Shown here: positions 40,755-49,491 of the stretch, piece by piece
How the letters are laid out: every line of letters starts with the position of its first letter
How positions within the stretch are numbered: the stretch's first letter is position 1
Assembly (NCBI RefSeq): GCF_040545425.1
Contig: NZ_JBEPLW010000002.1
Origin: Bhargavaea ullalensis
Lineage (GTDB): Bacteria; Bacillota; Bacilli; Bacillales_A; Planococcaceae
Length of the DNA: 64,000 nt
Reading direction: 5' to 3' (one strand)
Program-made: the position numbers and the translations under genes
Notes under the pieces: model-generated
Told to the model about the DNA's origin: nothing
What the model saw: only the letters and a program-made list of their open reading frames with translations
The model's database searches: none

Positions 40755-43115
40755 ATGGACCCTCGAGTCCTGAGAACGCTCGAATTTGATAAAATCCGCG
40801 ACGATGTGTCGGGCCACTGCACTTCCGTCCTCGGCAGAAGCCGGATTGCCGATCTCGCCCCGTCCGGCGAAATCGGTGAAGTGACGGCGCTTCTGGAAGA
40901 GACGGACGAGGCCCTCGCCATCTACCGCATCCGCGGCAACGTGCCGATGGGGGGACTGTTCGACATCCGGCCCTATGCAAAACGTGCACAGGCCGGAGGG
41001 GTGCTCGGTGCAACGGAACTCATGGAAACGGCAAGCTCGATCCGTGCCGGCCGGATCCTGAGACAGTTCCTTGAGGTCATCGGGGAAGAGGGAGAGATTG
41101 AAATCCCGCTCTTCCTCGCCAAAAAAGAGGAGATGCCGGTCCTGACGGCGCTTGAGCATGAGATCAACGCATGCATCGATGACAACGGAAAAGTGCTCGA
41201 CAGCGCATCTTCCGCCCTGCGGTCGATCCGCCAGCAACTGCGAGCCCAGGAAGGACGCGTCCGGGACAAGCTCGAGCAATACACCCGGAACAACGCCAAA
41301 ATGCTGTCTGACGCGATCGTGACGATCCGCAACGACCGATATGTGATCCCGGTGAAGCAGGAATACCGGACCCATTTCGGGGGCATTGTCCACGACCAGT
41401 CTTCCTCCGGCCAGACTTTGTTCATCGAACCGGATGCGGTCGTCCAGGCGAACAACGAAATCCGCAGACTGAAGATGAAGGAACATGAAGAGATTGAACG
41501 GATTCTCCGGGTGCTCTCCGAACAGGTACAGGAGCATGCCCGAGAGCTGTTCATCCTCATCCGGATTCTCGGCGACATGGATGCGGTCCTCGCGAAGGCG
41601 AAGTACGGGATGGCCGAAAAGGCGACGATCCCGTCCGTGAACGATGAAGGCTACATCCGGCTCGTGAAGGCACGGCACCCGCTCATTCCAAGGGAAGAAG
41701 CGGTGACGAACACGATCGAATTCGGAAGGGACACGACCGCAATCGTCATCACCGGACCGAACACGGGCGGCAAGACCGTCACGCTGAAAACGGTCGGCCT
41801 CTGCACACTCATGGCCCAGGCGGGGCTGCCCATCCCGGTTCTTGAAGGATCCGAAACGGCCGTTTTCGATGAAGTGTTTGCCGATATCGGTGATGAACAG
41901 TCGATCGAACAGAGTCTGAGCACATTTTCCTCCCACATGGTGAATATCGTCGGGATCCTCGGCCGCTTTGACGACCGGTCACTGGTCCTGTTTGACGAGC
42001 TCGGTTCCGGGACCGATCCCCAGGAAGGGGCGGCGCTCGCGATTGCCATCCTTGACGAAGTGCACGGCAGGGGCGCCCGCGTCATGGCGACGACCCACTA
42101 TCCGGAGCTGAAGGCCTACGGCTATAACCGTCCGGGCGTCGTCAATGCCAGCGTCGAATTCGACGTGGAGACGCTCAGCCCGACGTACCGGCTGCTGATC
42201 GGCGTGCCGGGGCGGAGCAACGCGTTTGAGATCTCCCAGCGACTCGGGCTCCCGGCGCACATCATCCGCCACGCCAAGACATTCACGGGCGAGGACCGCC
42301 ATGAAGTGGAAACGATGATCACATCGCTCGAGGCAAGCCGTGTCCAGGCGGAGAAAGATGCCGAAGAAACGGCAAGGGTCCTCCGGGAATCCGAAAGTCT
42401 CAGAGAACAGCTGGAAACCCGGCTGTCGGAGTATGAGTCGAAAAAAGACTTGCTCGAAGACAAGGCAAGGGAAAAGGCAAAGCGGATCGTGGAAGACGCA
42501 CGCCGGGAAGCGGAAGCTGTCATTTCCGAACTGCGGGCGTTGCGATTGAATGCCGGTGCACAGGTGAAGGAACACGAACTCATCGACGCGAAAAAGCGGC
42601 TTGAAGGGGCAGCGCCTCAGGAGCAGCTCCGCAAAAAGGCGAAATCCGGTGCCAAGCCGGCGAAACACGAACTCCAGGCCGGCGACGAGGTCAAGGTGAT
42701 CAGCTACGGCCAAAAAGGAACCCTGATCGAAAAGGCGTCAGGCGAAGAGTGGCTTGTCCAGATCGGAATCCTGAAAATGCGCCTGCACGAAACCGACCTG
42801 GAGTGGGTGAAACCAGAAAAACAAAAAGAAACGGTCACCGTCACAAATGTACGCGGCCGTTCCGGAGACGGCGTCAGACTGGAACTGGACCTCCGCGGCG
42901 AGCGCTATGAAGACGCCATCCGCAGGACCGAGAAGTACATCGACGATGCCCTGCTCGCCAATTATCCGCGCGTTTCGATCATCCACGGCAAGGGAACCGG
43001 CGCGCTTCGGGAAGGGATCCAGAAATACCTCCGCCGCCACTCCCGCGTCAAGAGCTTCCGCTTCGGCGAAGCCGGCGAGGGCGGCTACGGCGTCACCGTG
43101 GTTGAGCTGAAGTAA
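40755..43115 (+). CDS. mutS2: MutS2 ATPase/endonuclease
   Basis: 786-aa protein, equal in size to B. subtilis MutSB. The core clamp is followed by the ABC-type ATPase with Walker A GPNTGGKTVTLKTVGL, the signature segment SLSTFSSHM and Walker B LVLFDELGSGTDPQEG. A long coiled coil precedes the C-terminal Smr domain (LDLRGERYEDAIRRTEKYIDDALLANYPRVSIIHGKGTGALREG). MutS2 rescues collided ribosomes and has been linked to suppression of recombination. The ATG at 40755 is chosen over GTG at 40746. Confidence 0.95.
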   Translation: MDPRVLRTLEFDKIRDDVSGHCTSVLGRSRIADLAPSGEIGEVTALLEETDEALAIYRIRGNVPMGGLFDIRPYAKRAQAGGVLGATELMETASSIRAGRILRQFLEVIGEEGEIEIPLFLAKKEEMPVLTALEHEINACIDDNGKVLDSASSALRSIRQQLRAQEGRVRDKLEQYTRNNAKMLSDAIVTIRNDRYVIPVKQEYRTHFGGIVHDQSSSGQTLFIEPDAVVQANNEIRRLKMKEHEEIERILRVLSEQVQEHARELFILIRILGDMDAVLAKAKYGMAEKATIPSVNDEGYIRLVKARHPLIPREEAVTNTIEFGRDTTAIVITGPNTGGKTVTLKTVGLCTLMAQAGLPIPVLEGSETAVFDEVFADIGDEQSIEQSLSTFSSHMVNIVGILGRFDDRSLVLFDELGSGTDPQEGAALAIAILDEVHGRGARVMATTHYPELKAYGYNRPGVVNASVEFDVETLSPTYRLLIGVPGRSNAFEISQRLGLPAHIIRHAKTFTGEDRHEVETMITSLEASRVQAEKDAEETARVLRESESLREQLETRLSEYESKKDLLEDKAREKAKRIVEDARREAEAVISELRALRLNAGAQVKEHELIDAKKRLEGAAPQEQLRKKAKSGAKPAKHELQAGDEVKVISYGQKGTLIEKASGEEWLVQIGILKMRLHETDLEWVKPEKQKETVTVTNVRGRSGDGVRLELDLRGERYEDAIRRTEKYIDDALLANYPRVSIIHGKGTGALREGIQKYLRRHSRVKSFRFGEAGEGGYGVTVVELK

Positions 43116-43232
43116 GGCAATGCATGCGGAACGCATCCGGCCAACGTTGAAAACAAAACAATTGAGGAAACTTGAAACCTTCCCGGCGCTCCCGCCGTAT
43201 AAGTAGACTAAAACGGCAAAGGAGCCAACTGT

Positions 43233-43646
43233 ATGCTGCTATCCGGCTTTTGGACTCATCCGCTCGTGGAAGCTGCGGGCTATTTCAGTGTCACCGTCCT
43301 CTGTCTCATCGTGGCGATGGTGGTGTTCGAACTCGTCACCAAGTACAAAAACTGGGAAGAAATCCAGAACGGCAATATGGCGGTGGCCCTTGCGACCGGC
43401 GGCAAGATCTTCGGGGTCGCCAACATTTTCCGCCATTCGATCCAGCAGCATTCGACGCTTCCGGAAATGCTGCTGTGGGGACTGTTCGGATTTTTCCTGC
43501 TCATCATGGCTTATTGGCTTTTTGAATTCCTTACTCCGAAGTTTCATATAGATAAGGAAATCGGCGACGACAACCGGGCGGTGGGATTCATTTCATTCAT
43601 CATCTCGGTCGGTCTCAGCTTTGTCATCGGTGCGAGCATCACCTGA
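43233..43646 (+). CDS. DUF350 membrane protein (YshE)
   Basis: 137-aa protein with four helices (about 15-37, 49-66, 75-98 and 115-135), the DUF350 pattern with EIQNGNMAVALATGGKIFGVA. Function unknown. It follows mutS2 in the same order as B. subtilis yshD-yshE. AAAGGAGCC precedes the ATG. A very short possible coding sequence follows. Confidence 0.85.
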   Translation: MLLSGFWTHPLVEAAGYFSVTVLCLIVAMVVFELVTKYKNWEEIQNGNMAVALATGGKIFGVANIFRHSIQQHSTLPEMLLWGLFGFFLLIMAYWLFEFLTPKFHIDKEIGDDNRAVGFISFIISVGLSFVIGASIT

Positions 43647-43690
43647 CACCTTGACGGACGCGGAGGACGATCGAAAGGCGGTCAATCAAA

Positions 43691-43777
43691 TTGGATATGG
43701 TCAAACTGGCAAAACTGCTGCTGCTGTTCTGCGCCGGCTTCATCATCGTCGGCATCTGGTGGCTGTTTTTCAAATAG
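43691..43777 (+). CDS. Possible 28-aa single-helix membrane microprotein
   Basis: TTG start (or ATG at 43697) encoding MDMVKLAKLLLLFCAGFIIV followed by GIWWLFFK: a short basic start, one hydrophobic helix and a lysine end. AAAGGCGG lies about 10 nt upstream. The stop codon is 3 nt before a good terminator, so the yshE transcript ends exactly after it. Its size, charge pattern and placement favour a real gene, but it could be chance. I know no family. Confidence 0.45.
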   Translation: MDMVKLAKLLLLFCAGFIIVGIWWLFFK

Positions 43778-43779
43778 GA

Positions 43780-43802
43780 AGCGCGGAATTTCCGCGCTTT
43801 TT
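43780..43802 (+). terminator. Terminator after the yshE/microprotein unit
   Basis: AGCGCGGAA pairs with TTCCGCGCT (43780-43798), followed by TTTTTAT. Confidence 0.8.
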
Positions 43803-43813
43803 ATATGGAGGGA

Positions 43814-43842
43814 TTGAAAGCGCCTTCAGGTTCGTGTATTCT
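43814..43842 (+). promoter_or_regulatory. Sigma-A promoter of lcfA
   Basis: TTGAAA (43814-43819), 17-bp spacer, TATTCT (43837-43842). Confidence 0.55.
43815..43828. promoter_or_regulatory. CcpA (cre) site candidate over the lcfA promoter
   Basis: TGAAAGCGCCTTCA matches the cre consensus TGWAANCGNTNWCA with one mismatch and overlaps the -35. The B. subtilis lcfA-fadR-fadB-etfBA operon is known to be under CcpA catabolite repression, which supports the call. Confidence 0.5.
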
Positions 43843-43888
43843 TAAAATAGGAATATTCTAACGATTGAAGGGAGAAAGGGGTTAGATC

Positions 43889-45607
43889 ATGACGGCAAAA
43901 CCATGGCTTAAGAACTACCCGGAGGCAATCCCGCCGGTGGTCGACATTCCGGACGAGCCGATCCAGACGGGCCTCATCCGGTCGGCCGAACGCTACCCGG
44001 ATAAAGTCGCCATCCATTTTCTCGGCAGGGAAGTGACGTACGGGGAACTGTATGAGTCGGCGTTGAAATTCGGCAACTATTTGCGTGGCCTCGGTGTGAA
44101 AAAAGGCGACCGTGTCGCAATCATGCTGCCGAACTGTCCGCAGAATGTCATCGCCTTCTACGGGATCCTGTTCTCGGGAGGAATCGTCGTTCAGACGAAC
44201 CCGCTGTACACCGAAAAGGAACTGGCCTACCAGATGAAGGATTCGGGCGCCAAAGTGATCGTCGGCCTGGACATCCTGTATCCGAGGATCGCCCGCATCA
44301 TCGGGGAGACAGAGCTTGAACAGGTGATCATCACGGGCATCAAAGACTATCTGCCTTTCCCGAAAAACCTTCTTTACCCGTTCGTGCAGCGCAAGGAGTA
44401 CGGCATGACGGTCAAAGTCGAGCACAGGGGCCGCAATCATCTGTTTACCGAAGCGATCAAGCGTTCCAAGGCGGAGCCGATCGCGCTTGACCAGCCGGAT
44501 CCGGAAGATGTGGCGCTTCTCCAGTACACGGGCGGCACGACCGGTTCCCCGAAGGGCGTCATGCTCACCCACCGAAACCTCATGGCGAACACGAAAATGT
44601 GCGATGCGTGGATGTACAAGTGCACGCCGGGCGAAGAAACGATTCTCGGCATCCTGCCATTCTTCCATGTGTACGGAATGACGACCGTCCTTGTCCTCGG
44701 CGTCACGCAAGCGAACAAAATGGTGCTTGTGCCGAAGTTCGACCCGGAAACCGTGCTCAAGCTCATCGACAAGCAGTCGCCGACCCTGTTCCCGGGCGCG
44801 CCGACCATCTACATCGGCCTGCTCAACCATCCGGATATCGGCAAATACGATCTTTCTTCGATCAAGGCCTGCCTGAGCGGATCCGCACCGCTGCCGGTGG
44901 ACATCCAGGAAAAGTTCGAAACCATCACAAAAGGCAAGCTGGTCGAAGGATACGGGCTGTCCGAAACCTCCCCGGTCACCCACGCCAACCTCATCTGGGA
45001 CGGGGAGCGAAAACGGGGATCGATCGGCATTCCGTGGCCGAACACCGAAGCTGCCGTGTTCAGAAACGGAACGGCGGAGCCGCTTGGCACCGGAGAAATC
45101 GGGGAAATCGCCGTCAAGGGGCCGCAGGTGATGAAAGGGTACTGGAACCGGCCCGAAGAAACAGAGGCGACCCTGAAGGACGGATGGCTTCTCACCGGGG
45201 ACCTCGGCTATATGGATGAGGACGGATACTTCTATATCGTGGACCGCAAGAAAGACATGATCATCGCTAGCGGGTATAATGTGTATCCGAGAGACATCGA
45301 AGAAGTGCTCTATGAGCATCCGGACATCATGGAATGCGTGGTTGCCGGCGTGCCGGATCCCTACCGGGGGGAAACCGTCAAGGCGTATATTGTCTTGAAA
45401 CCGGGCCGGCAGGTGACGGAAAAGGAGCTCAACGAGTATTGCCGAAAGCACCTCGCTTCTTACAAAGTGCCAAGGCTGTATGAGTTCCGCGACGAGCTGC
45501 CGAAAACGGCGGTCGGAAAGATCCTGCGCCGCAAGCTCGTGGATGAAGAAAAAAAGAAGCTGGAAGATGAAAAATCAGCACACGGAGAAGAAATCGTCGG
45601 CTCCTGA
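43889..45607 (+). CDS. lcfA: Long-chain fatty acid-CoA ligase
   Basis: 572-aa adenylate-forming enzyme that activates fatty acids with ATP and CoA for beta-oxidation. The AMP-binding signature is YTGGTTGSPKGVMLTH. EGYGLSETSPVTH and GWLLTGDLGYMDEDGYFYIVDRKKDMIIASGYNVYPRDIEE follow, and the catalytic lysine lies in KTAVGKILRR near the end. GAAAGGGG precedes the ATG. It heads a fatty-acid degradation cluster followed by fadR-fadB-etfB-etfA. Confidence 0.94.
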   Translation: MTAKPWLKNYPEAIPPVVDIPDEPIQTGLIRSAERYPDKVAIHFLGREVTYGELYESALKFGNYLRGLGVKKGDRVAIMLPNCPQNVIAFYGILFSGGIVVQTNPLYTEKELAYQMKDSGAKVIVGLDILYPRIARIIGETELEQVIITGIKDYLPFPKNLLYPFVQRKEYGMTVKVEHRGRNHLFTEAIKRSKAEPIALDQPDPEDVALLQYTGGTTGSPKGVMLTHRNLMANTKMCDAWMYKCTPGEETILGILPFFHVYGMTTVLVLGVTQANKMVLVPKFDPETVLKLIDKQSPTLFPGAPTIYIGLLNHPDIGKYDLSSIKACLSGSAPLPVDIQEKFETITKGKLVEGYGLSETSPVTHANLIWDGERKRGSIGIPWPNTEAAVFRNGTAEPLGTGEIGEIAVKGPQVMKGYWNRPEETEATLKDGWLLTGDLGYMDEDGYFYIVDRKKDMIIASGYNVYPRDIEEVLYEHPDIMECVVAGVPDPYRGETVKAYIVLKPGRQVTEKELNEYCRKHLASYKVPRLYEFRDELPKTAVGKILRRKLVDEEKKKLEDEKSAHGEEIVGS

Positions 45608-45613
45608 GAGTGC

Positions 45614-45642
45614 TTGACAGACACGCATATGCAGTCTAATAT
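45614..45642 (+). promoter_or_regulatory. Strong sigma-A promoter of fadR
   Basis: TTGACA (45614-45619), 17-bp spacer, TAATAT (45637-45642). The FadR box starts 7 nt after the -10. Confidence 0.75.
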
Positions 45643-45649
45643 AGAAATA

Positions 45650-45667
45650 TGAATGAACCATCATTCA
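45650..45667. promoter_or_regulatory. FadR operator
   Basis: TGAATGAACCATCATTCA fits the B. subtilis FadR consensus (TGAATGA-N4-TCATTCA) with both arms perfect. It covers the predicted transcription start of fadR, indicating negative autoregulation relieved by long-chain acyl-CoA. Confidence 0.85.
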
Positions 45668-45697
45668 TATTTCTTTTTTTATTTGGTGGTGGAATCT

Positions 45698-46282
45698 TTG
45701 AAGCGGAACAAACCGAAATACAAACAAATCGTGGACGCCGCCGTTGTCGTGATTGCGGAAAACGGCTACCATCAGGCACAGGTTTCCAAGATTGCCAAGC
45801 AGGCGGGCGTTGCGGACGGAACGATCTATCTTTATTTCAAAAACAAAGAAGATATCCTCGTTTCGGTGTTCCGCGAGAAGATGTCGATCTTCGTGGAAAA
45901 CCTGCAGAAGATCCTGGGAGCGGATGTGTCTTCCGAGGAGAAGCTGTACCGGATGATCGAAAATCACTTCCGGGTGCTTCACTCTGACCATCACCTGGCG
46001 ATCGTCACCCAGCTCGAACTGCGCCAGTCCAACAAGGATCTGCGGCACGAGATCAACAATGTGCTCAAGGATTACCTGGCTCTCCTCGACCGGATTCTGG
46101 CCGAAGGGATTGAGCAGGGGGAGTTCGAGAAAGGGATGGATATCCGGCTGGCCCGCCAGATGGTATTTGGCACCATGGATGAAATTATCACTTCATGGGT
46201 GATGAATGATCAGAAATATGATTTAATGAAACTGGCGCCGAATGTACATAGGCTGCTCATGAAAGGCATGAAAGCCGACTGA
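45698..46282 (+). CDS. fadR: Fatty-acid degradation repressor FadR (TetR family)
   Basis: 194-aa TetR-type repressor (YsiA). It starts at a TTG (MKRNKPKYKQIVDAAVVVIAENGYHQAQVSKIAKQAGVADGTIYLYFKNKEDIL), closely matching the B. subtilis FadR N-terminus. GGTGG lies 5 nt upstream, and an ATG at 45653 sits inside the operator and is rejected. The ligand domain contains LAIVTQLELRQSN and ARQMVFGTMDEIITSWVMNDQKYDL, both family hallmarks. It represses beta-oxidation genes until long-chain acyl-CoA binds. Confidence 0.95.
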   Translation: MKRNKPKYKQIVDAAVVVIAENGYHQAQVSKIAKQAGVADGTIYLYFKNKEDILVSVFREKMSIFVENLQKILGADVSSEEKLYRMIENHFRVLHSDHHLAIVTQLELRQSNKDLRHEINNVLKDYLALLDRILAEGIEQGEFEKGMDIRLARQMVFGTMDEIITSWVMNDQKYDLMKLAPNVHRLLMKGMKAD

Positions 46283-46298
46283 AGGGGATGAGATTCGG

Positions 46299-47072
46299 AT
46301 GGAATTCCTGAAGGTGGAGAAGAAGGACGGGCTGGCGATCGCCGCAATCACGCGGCCGCCGGCGAATGCGCTTTCACGGGGACTGATCCGTGAAATCGGG
46401 GAACTTCTGGATGAGGTTGAGCAAGATTCCGATGTCCGGGTGATTGTCCTGCACGGGGAAGGTCGTTTTTTCTCGGCGGGCGCGGACATCAAAGAATTTA
46501 CGGAAGTCGAATCGGGCGAGGCGTTCACCCGCCTGTCCGAAAACGGCCAGCAGACGTTCGAGCGGCTTGAGAATTTTCCTAAGCCGGTCATCGCGGCCAT
46601 CCACGGTGCGGCGCTCGGCGGAGGGCTTGAGCTTGCGATGGCCTGCCACATGCGCTTCGTCACGAGCGGCGCAAAGCTCGGCCTGCCCGAGCTTTCTCTG
46701 GGACTGATCCCGGGCTTCGCGGGCACGCAGCGCCTGCCGAGGTACGTCGGACCGGCGAAAGCCGCGGAAATGATGCTGACGGCAGAGCCAATCACGGGCG
46801 AGGACGCTGTCGGATGGGGACTCGCAAACCGGGCATTCGGCGAAGAAGAACTGCTCGGCGAAACGCTCAAGACGGCGCGCAAGATCGCCGGCATGAGCCC
46901 GGTGTCCGTGCGGGCGGCACTTCGCATGATCCAATACGGCAAGCATGCCGGCTTCCGGGACGGCGTGAAGGCGGAAGCCGAATCGTTCGGGGAAGTGTTC
47001 GGATCGGAAGACGCCAAAGAAGGCATTTCCGCATTCCTTGAAAAGCGGAAGCCCGAATTCAAAGGGAAGTAA
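46299..47072 (+). CDS. fadB: Enoyl-CoA hydratase FadB (YsiB)
   Basis: 257-aa crotonase-fold enzyme that hydrates 2-enoyl-CoA in beta-oxidation. The oxyanion-hole motifs FFSAGADIKEF and HGAALGGGLELAMACHMRF are clear, and the catalytic Glu regions are in LPELSLGLIPGFAGTQRLPR. It begins 16 nt after fadR and is followed by etfB after 23 nt, so it is in the FadR-controlled unit. It is the short, monofunctional form, not the large FadB of enterobacteria. Confidence 0.93.
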   Translation: MEFLKVEKKDGLAIAAITRPPANALSRGLIREIGELLDEVEQDSDVRVIVLHGEGRFFSAGADIKEFTEVESGEAFTRLSENGQQTFERLENFPKPVIAAIHGAALGGGLELAMACHMRFVTSGAKLGLPELSLGLIPGFAGTQRLPRYVGPAKAAEMMLTAEPITGEDAVGWGLANRAFGEEELLGETLKTARKIAGMSPVSVRAALRMIQYGKHAGFRDGVKAEAESFGEVFGSEDAKEGISAFLEKRKPEFKGK

Positions 47073-47095
47073 ACATTCGAAGGGGAGGATGGAAC

Positions 47096-47869
47096 ATGAA
47101 CATCTACGCACTGGTGAAACGGACGTTCGACACGGAGGAGAAAATCTCCGTACAGAATGGTGGAATTGCAGAAGACGGGGCGGAATTCATCATCAACCCG
47201 TATGACGAATATGCGGTCGAAGAAGCGATCCGCGTGCGCGACGAGCACGGCGGCGAAGTCACGGTCCTGACGCTCGGCGGAGAAGACGCCGAAAAGCAGC
47301 TCCGCACGGCACTTGCCATGGGGGCGGACAAAGCCGTTCTCATCGACACGGAAGACGACCTCGATGACATGGACGAGTTCACGGCGGCAGCGATCATCGC
47401 CGAATACCTCAAAGACAAGGATGCGGACCTTATCCTGGCCGGCAACGTGGCCATCGACGGCGGGTCCGGACAGGTCGGTCCGCGCGTGGCGGAACTTCTC
47501 GGCATCAACTATGTCACGACCATCACCGAGCTGAAGATCGACGGGGAAAAAGCGAACATCGTCCGCGACGTCGAAGGCGACTCGGAAACGATCGAAGCGG
47601 AACTGCCGCTGCTCGTGACGGCTCAGCAGGGCCTGAACGACCCTCGCTACCCTTCGCTGCCGGGCATCATGAAAGCGAAGAAGAAGCCGCTCGAGGAGCT
47701 TGAGCTCGATGATCTTGACATCGAAGAAGATGACGTGGAACCGAAAACAGAGCGCATTGAAATCTTCCTCCCGCCTGAAAAGGCTGCGGGGCGGATCCTT
47801 GAAGGAGAGCTTCAGGACCAGGTGAAAGAACTGGTCGAGCTTCTCCGCACCGAAGCGAAAGTCATCTGA
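47096..47869 (+). CDS. etfB: Electron transfer flavoprotein beta subunit
   Basis: 257-aa subunit that binds AMP and, with EtfA, takes electrons from acyl-CoA dehydrogenases. NIYALVKRTFDTEEKISVQNG, INPYDEYAVEEAIRVRDEHGGEVTVLTLG and the family signature ELPLLVTAQQGLNDPRYPSLPGIMKAKKKPLEEL are intact. GGGGAGG precedes the ATG. Position after fadB and before etfA is as in Bacillus. Confidence 0.96.
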   Translation: MNIYALVKRTFDTEEKISVQNGGIAEDGAEFIINPYDEYAVEEAIRVRDEHGGEVTVLTLGGEDAEKQLRTALAMGADKAVLIDTEDDLDDMDEFTAAAIIAEYLKDKDADLILAGNVAIDGGSGQVGPRVAELLGINYVTTITELKIDGEKANIVRDVEGDSETIEAELPLLVTAQQGLNDPRYPSLPGIMKAKKKPLEELELDDLDIEEDDVEPKTERIEIFLPPEKAAGRILEGELQDQVKELVELLRTEAKVI

Positions 47870-47904
47870 TCTGAACCGTACTATTCGAATCAGGAGGGGT
47901 AATT

Positions 47905-48882
47905 ATGTCCAATAAAGTGATTGTACTAGGGGAAGTGCGCGACGGCGCATTGCGAAATGTTTCGTTTGAAGCCATCGGTGCCGCAAAAACAGTGGCCGGC
48001 GGCGGTGAAATCGTCGGTGTCCTCATCGGCGACGATGTGCAGGGCGTGGCACAGGAAATGAGCGCATACGGCGCAGACCGCGTCGTCACTGTCGAGCACC
48101 CGCACCTCAAACACTATACTTCCGACGGCTTCGGCCAGGCGTTCATGGCCGTCCATGAGCAGGAGCAGCCGGACGTGATTGTCTTCGGCCATACGGCGCA
48201 GGGGAAAGACCTGTCGCCGAAAATCGCGGCCAAACTCCAGAGCGGACTCGTTTCCGACGTAACGGAAATCGAAGGCGAAGGAGAAGATGCGATCTTCATC
48301 CGTCCGATTTATTCCGGCAAGGCATTTGAAAAAGTGAAGATCAATGAAGGACCGGTCTTCTTCACGATCCGCCCGAACAACATCGCGTCGCCTGAAAAAG
48401 ACGACAGCCGTTCCGGCGATGTGTCGTCCGTCTCCGCGGATATCCAGAACCTCCGTTCCGTCGTCAAAGACGTGGTCACGAAGGCCACGGACGGCGTCGA
48501 CATGTCCGAAGCGAAAGTCATCGTCGCGGGCGGCCGCGGCGTCAAAGGCCCTGAAGGCTTTGAGCCGCTCAAAGATCTCGCCGACCTGCTCGGCGGTGCG
48601 ATCGGCGCTTCCCGAGGCGCATGCGATGCCGACTACTGCGATTATTCGCTTCAGATCGGACAGACCGGGAAGGTCGTCACGCCGGATCTGTACATCGCTG
48701 CAGGCATTTCCGGTGCCATCCAGCACTTGGCCGGAATGTCGAACTCGAAAGTCATCGTCGCAATCAACAAAGATCCGGAAGCCAACATCTTCAAGGTGGC
48801 GGACTACGGCATCGTGGGCGACCTGTTCGAAGTCGTTCCGATGATGATTGAAGAGATCAAGAAAACAAAAGTGAATGCATGA
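47905..48882 (+). CDS. etfA: Electron transfer flavoprotein alpha subunit
   Basis: 325-aa FAD-binding partner of EtfB. The N-terminal domain begins NKVIVLGEVRDGALRNVSFEAIGAAKTVA. The C-terminal FAD domain has AKVIVAGGRGVKGPEGFEPLKDLADLLGGAIGASRGACDADY, then LYIAAGISGAIQHLAGM and VAINKDPEANIFKVADYGIVGDLFEV. An AGGAGGGG site lies upstream. A terminator follows, closing the fatty-acid cluster. Confidence 0.96.
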   Translation: MSNKVIVLGEVRDGALRNVSFEAIGAAKTVAGGGEIVGVLIGDDVQGVAQEMSAYGADRVVTVEHPHLKHYTSDGFGQAFMAVHEQEQPDVIVFGHTAQGKDLSPKIAAKLQSGLVSDVTEIEGEGEDAIFIRPIYSGKAFEKVKINEGPVFFTIRPNNIASPEKDDSRSGDVSSVSADIQNLRSVVKDVVTKATDGVDMSEAKVIVAGGRGVKGPEGFEPLKDLADLLGGAIGASRGACDADYCDYSLQIGQTGKVVTPDLYIAAGISGAIQHLAGMSNSKVIVAINKDPEANIFKVADYGIVGDLFEVVPMMIEEIKKTKVNA

Positions 48883-48888
48883 TTGGGA

Positions 48889-48920
48889 CGGCCCCCGGGT
48901 ATGGAATACATCGGGGGCCG
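48889..48920 (+). terminator. Terminator of the fatty-acid cluster
   Basis: CGGCCCCCG (48889-48897) pairs with CGGGGGCCG (48912-48920), followed by CTTCCTTTC. Confidence 0.75.
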
Positions 48921-48982
48921 CTTCCTTTCAGAAGGACTTTCGCGCGCGGGCAGAACATTCGCCCCCCAAACCGGCGGCGTGA

Positions 48983-48988
48983 TATACT
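48983..48988 (+). promoter_or_regulatory. Extended -10 of trxA
   Basis: TATACT preceded by TG and one base (TGATATACT). It sits about 130 nt upstream of the ATG. The transcript would include an untranslated leader of about 120 nt. Confidence 0.45.
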
Positions 48989-49116
48989 CTGTGTAGCGTG
49001 ACCATAAAGAGGCAATATCCCGCAAACGGCGGGAGGAGCGGCACATTGCCGCAGCTGCATCAACCGGTTGCGAAAAGCGGTGCAGACTTGCCTGATTAAT
49101 AAGGAGGATCTCCAAA

Positions 49117-49431
49117 ATGGCTATTCAACATGCAACGGACCAGGATTTCCAAAACAAAGTTTCCAGCGGACTCGTTCTCGTCGACTTCTGGGCGACCTGG
49201 TGCGGACCGTGCAAGATGATCGCGCCCGTCCTTGAAGAAGTGGACGCCGAAATCGGCGACAAAGTCCAGATCGTCAAAGTGGACGTCGATGAAAACCAGG
49301 AAACTGCCGGAAAGTATGGCATCATGTCGATTCCGACGCTCGTTCTTTTCAAAGACGGCGAAATCGTGGACAAAGTGGTCGGATTCAACCCGAAAGAAAA
49401 GCTTGTCCAGTTCATCGAACAGCACGCGTAA
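49117..49431 (+). CDS. trxA: Thioredoxin
   Basis: 104-aa redox protein with the active site WCGPCK and the cis-proline in MSIPTLVLFKDGE. It reduces protein disulfides and supplies ribonucleotide reductase and others. AAGGAGG precedes the ATG. It is placed between etfA and uvrC as in B. subtilis, with its own promoter and a terminator after it. Confidence 0.97.
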   Translation: MAIQHATDQDFQNKVSSGLVLVDFWATWCGPCKMIAPVLEEVDAEIGDKVQIVKVDVDENQETAGKYGIMSIPTLVLFKDGEIVDKVVGFNPKEKLVQFIEQHA

Positions 49432-49443
49432 CAGAAACGACGG

Positions 49444-49477
49444 AAACCGGGGCCTCTGAAGGTACCCGGTTTTTTTG
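49444..49477 (+). terminator. Terminator of trxA
   Basis: AAACCGGGGCC pairs with GGTACCCGGTTT (one bulge), followed by a T-run. It ends 15 nt before the uvrC start. Confidence 0.75.
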
Positions 49478-49491
49478 GCAGGTGAGAAAAT

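Noticed and set aside
40017..41936. A 639-aa frame antisense to polX and mutS2.
   Set aside because: It spans two intact sense genes and has no family features. It is a compositional shadow.
43850..43867. A FadR box at lcfA, in the position where one is expected.
   Set aside because: Only a GAAT half-site and an unrelated GAATATTC palindrome are visible. The match is no better than chance.
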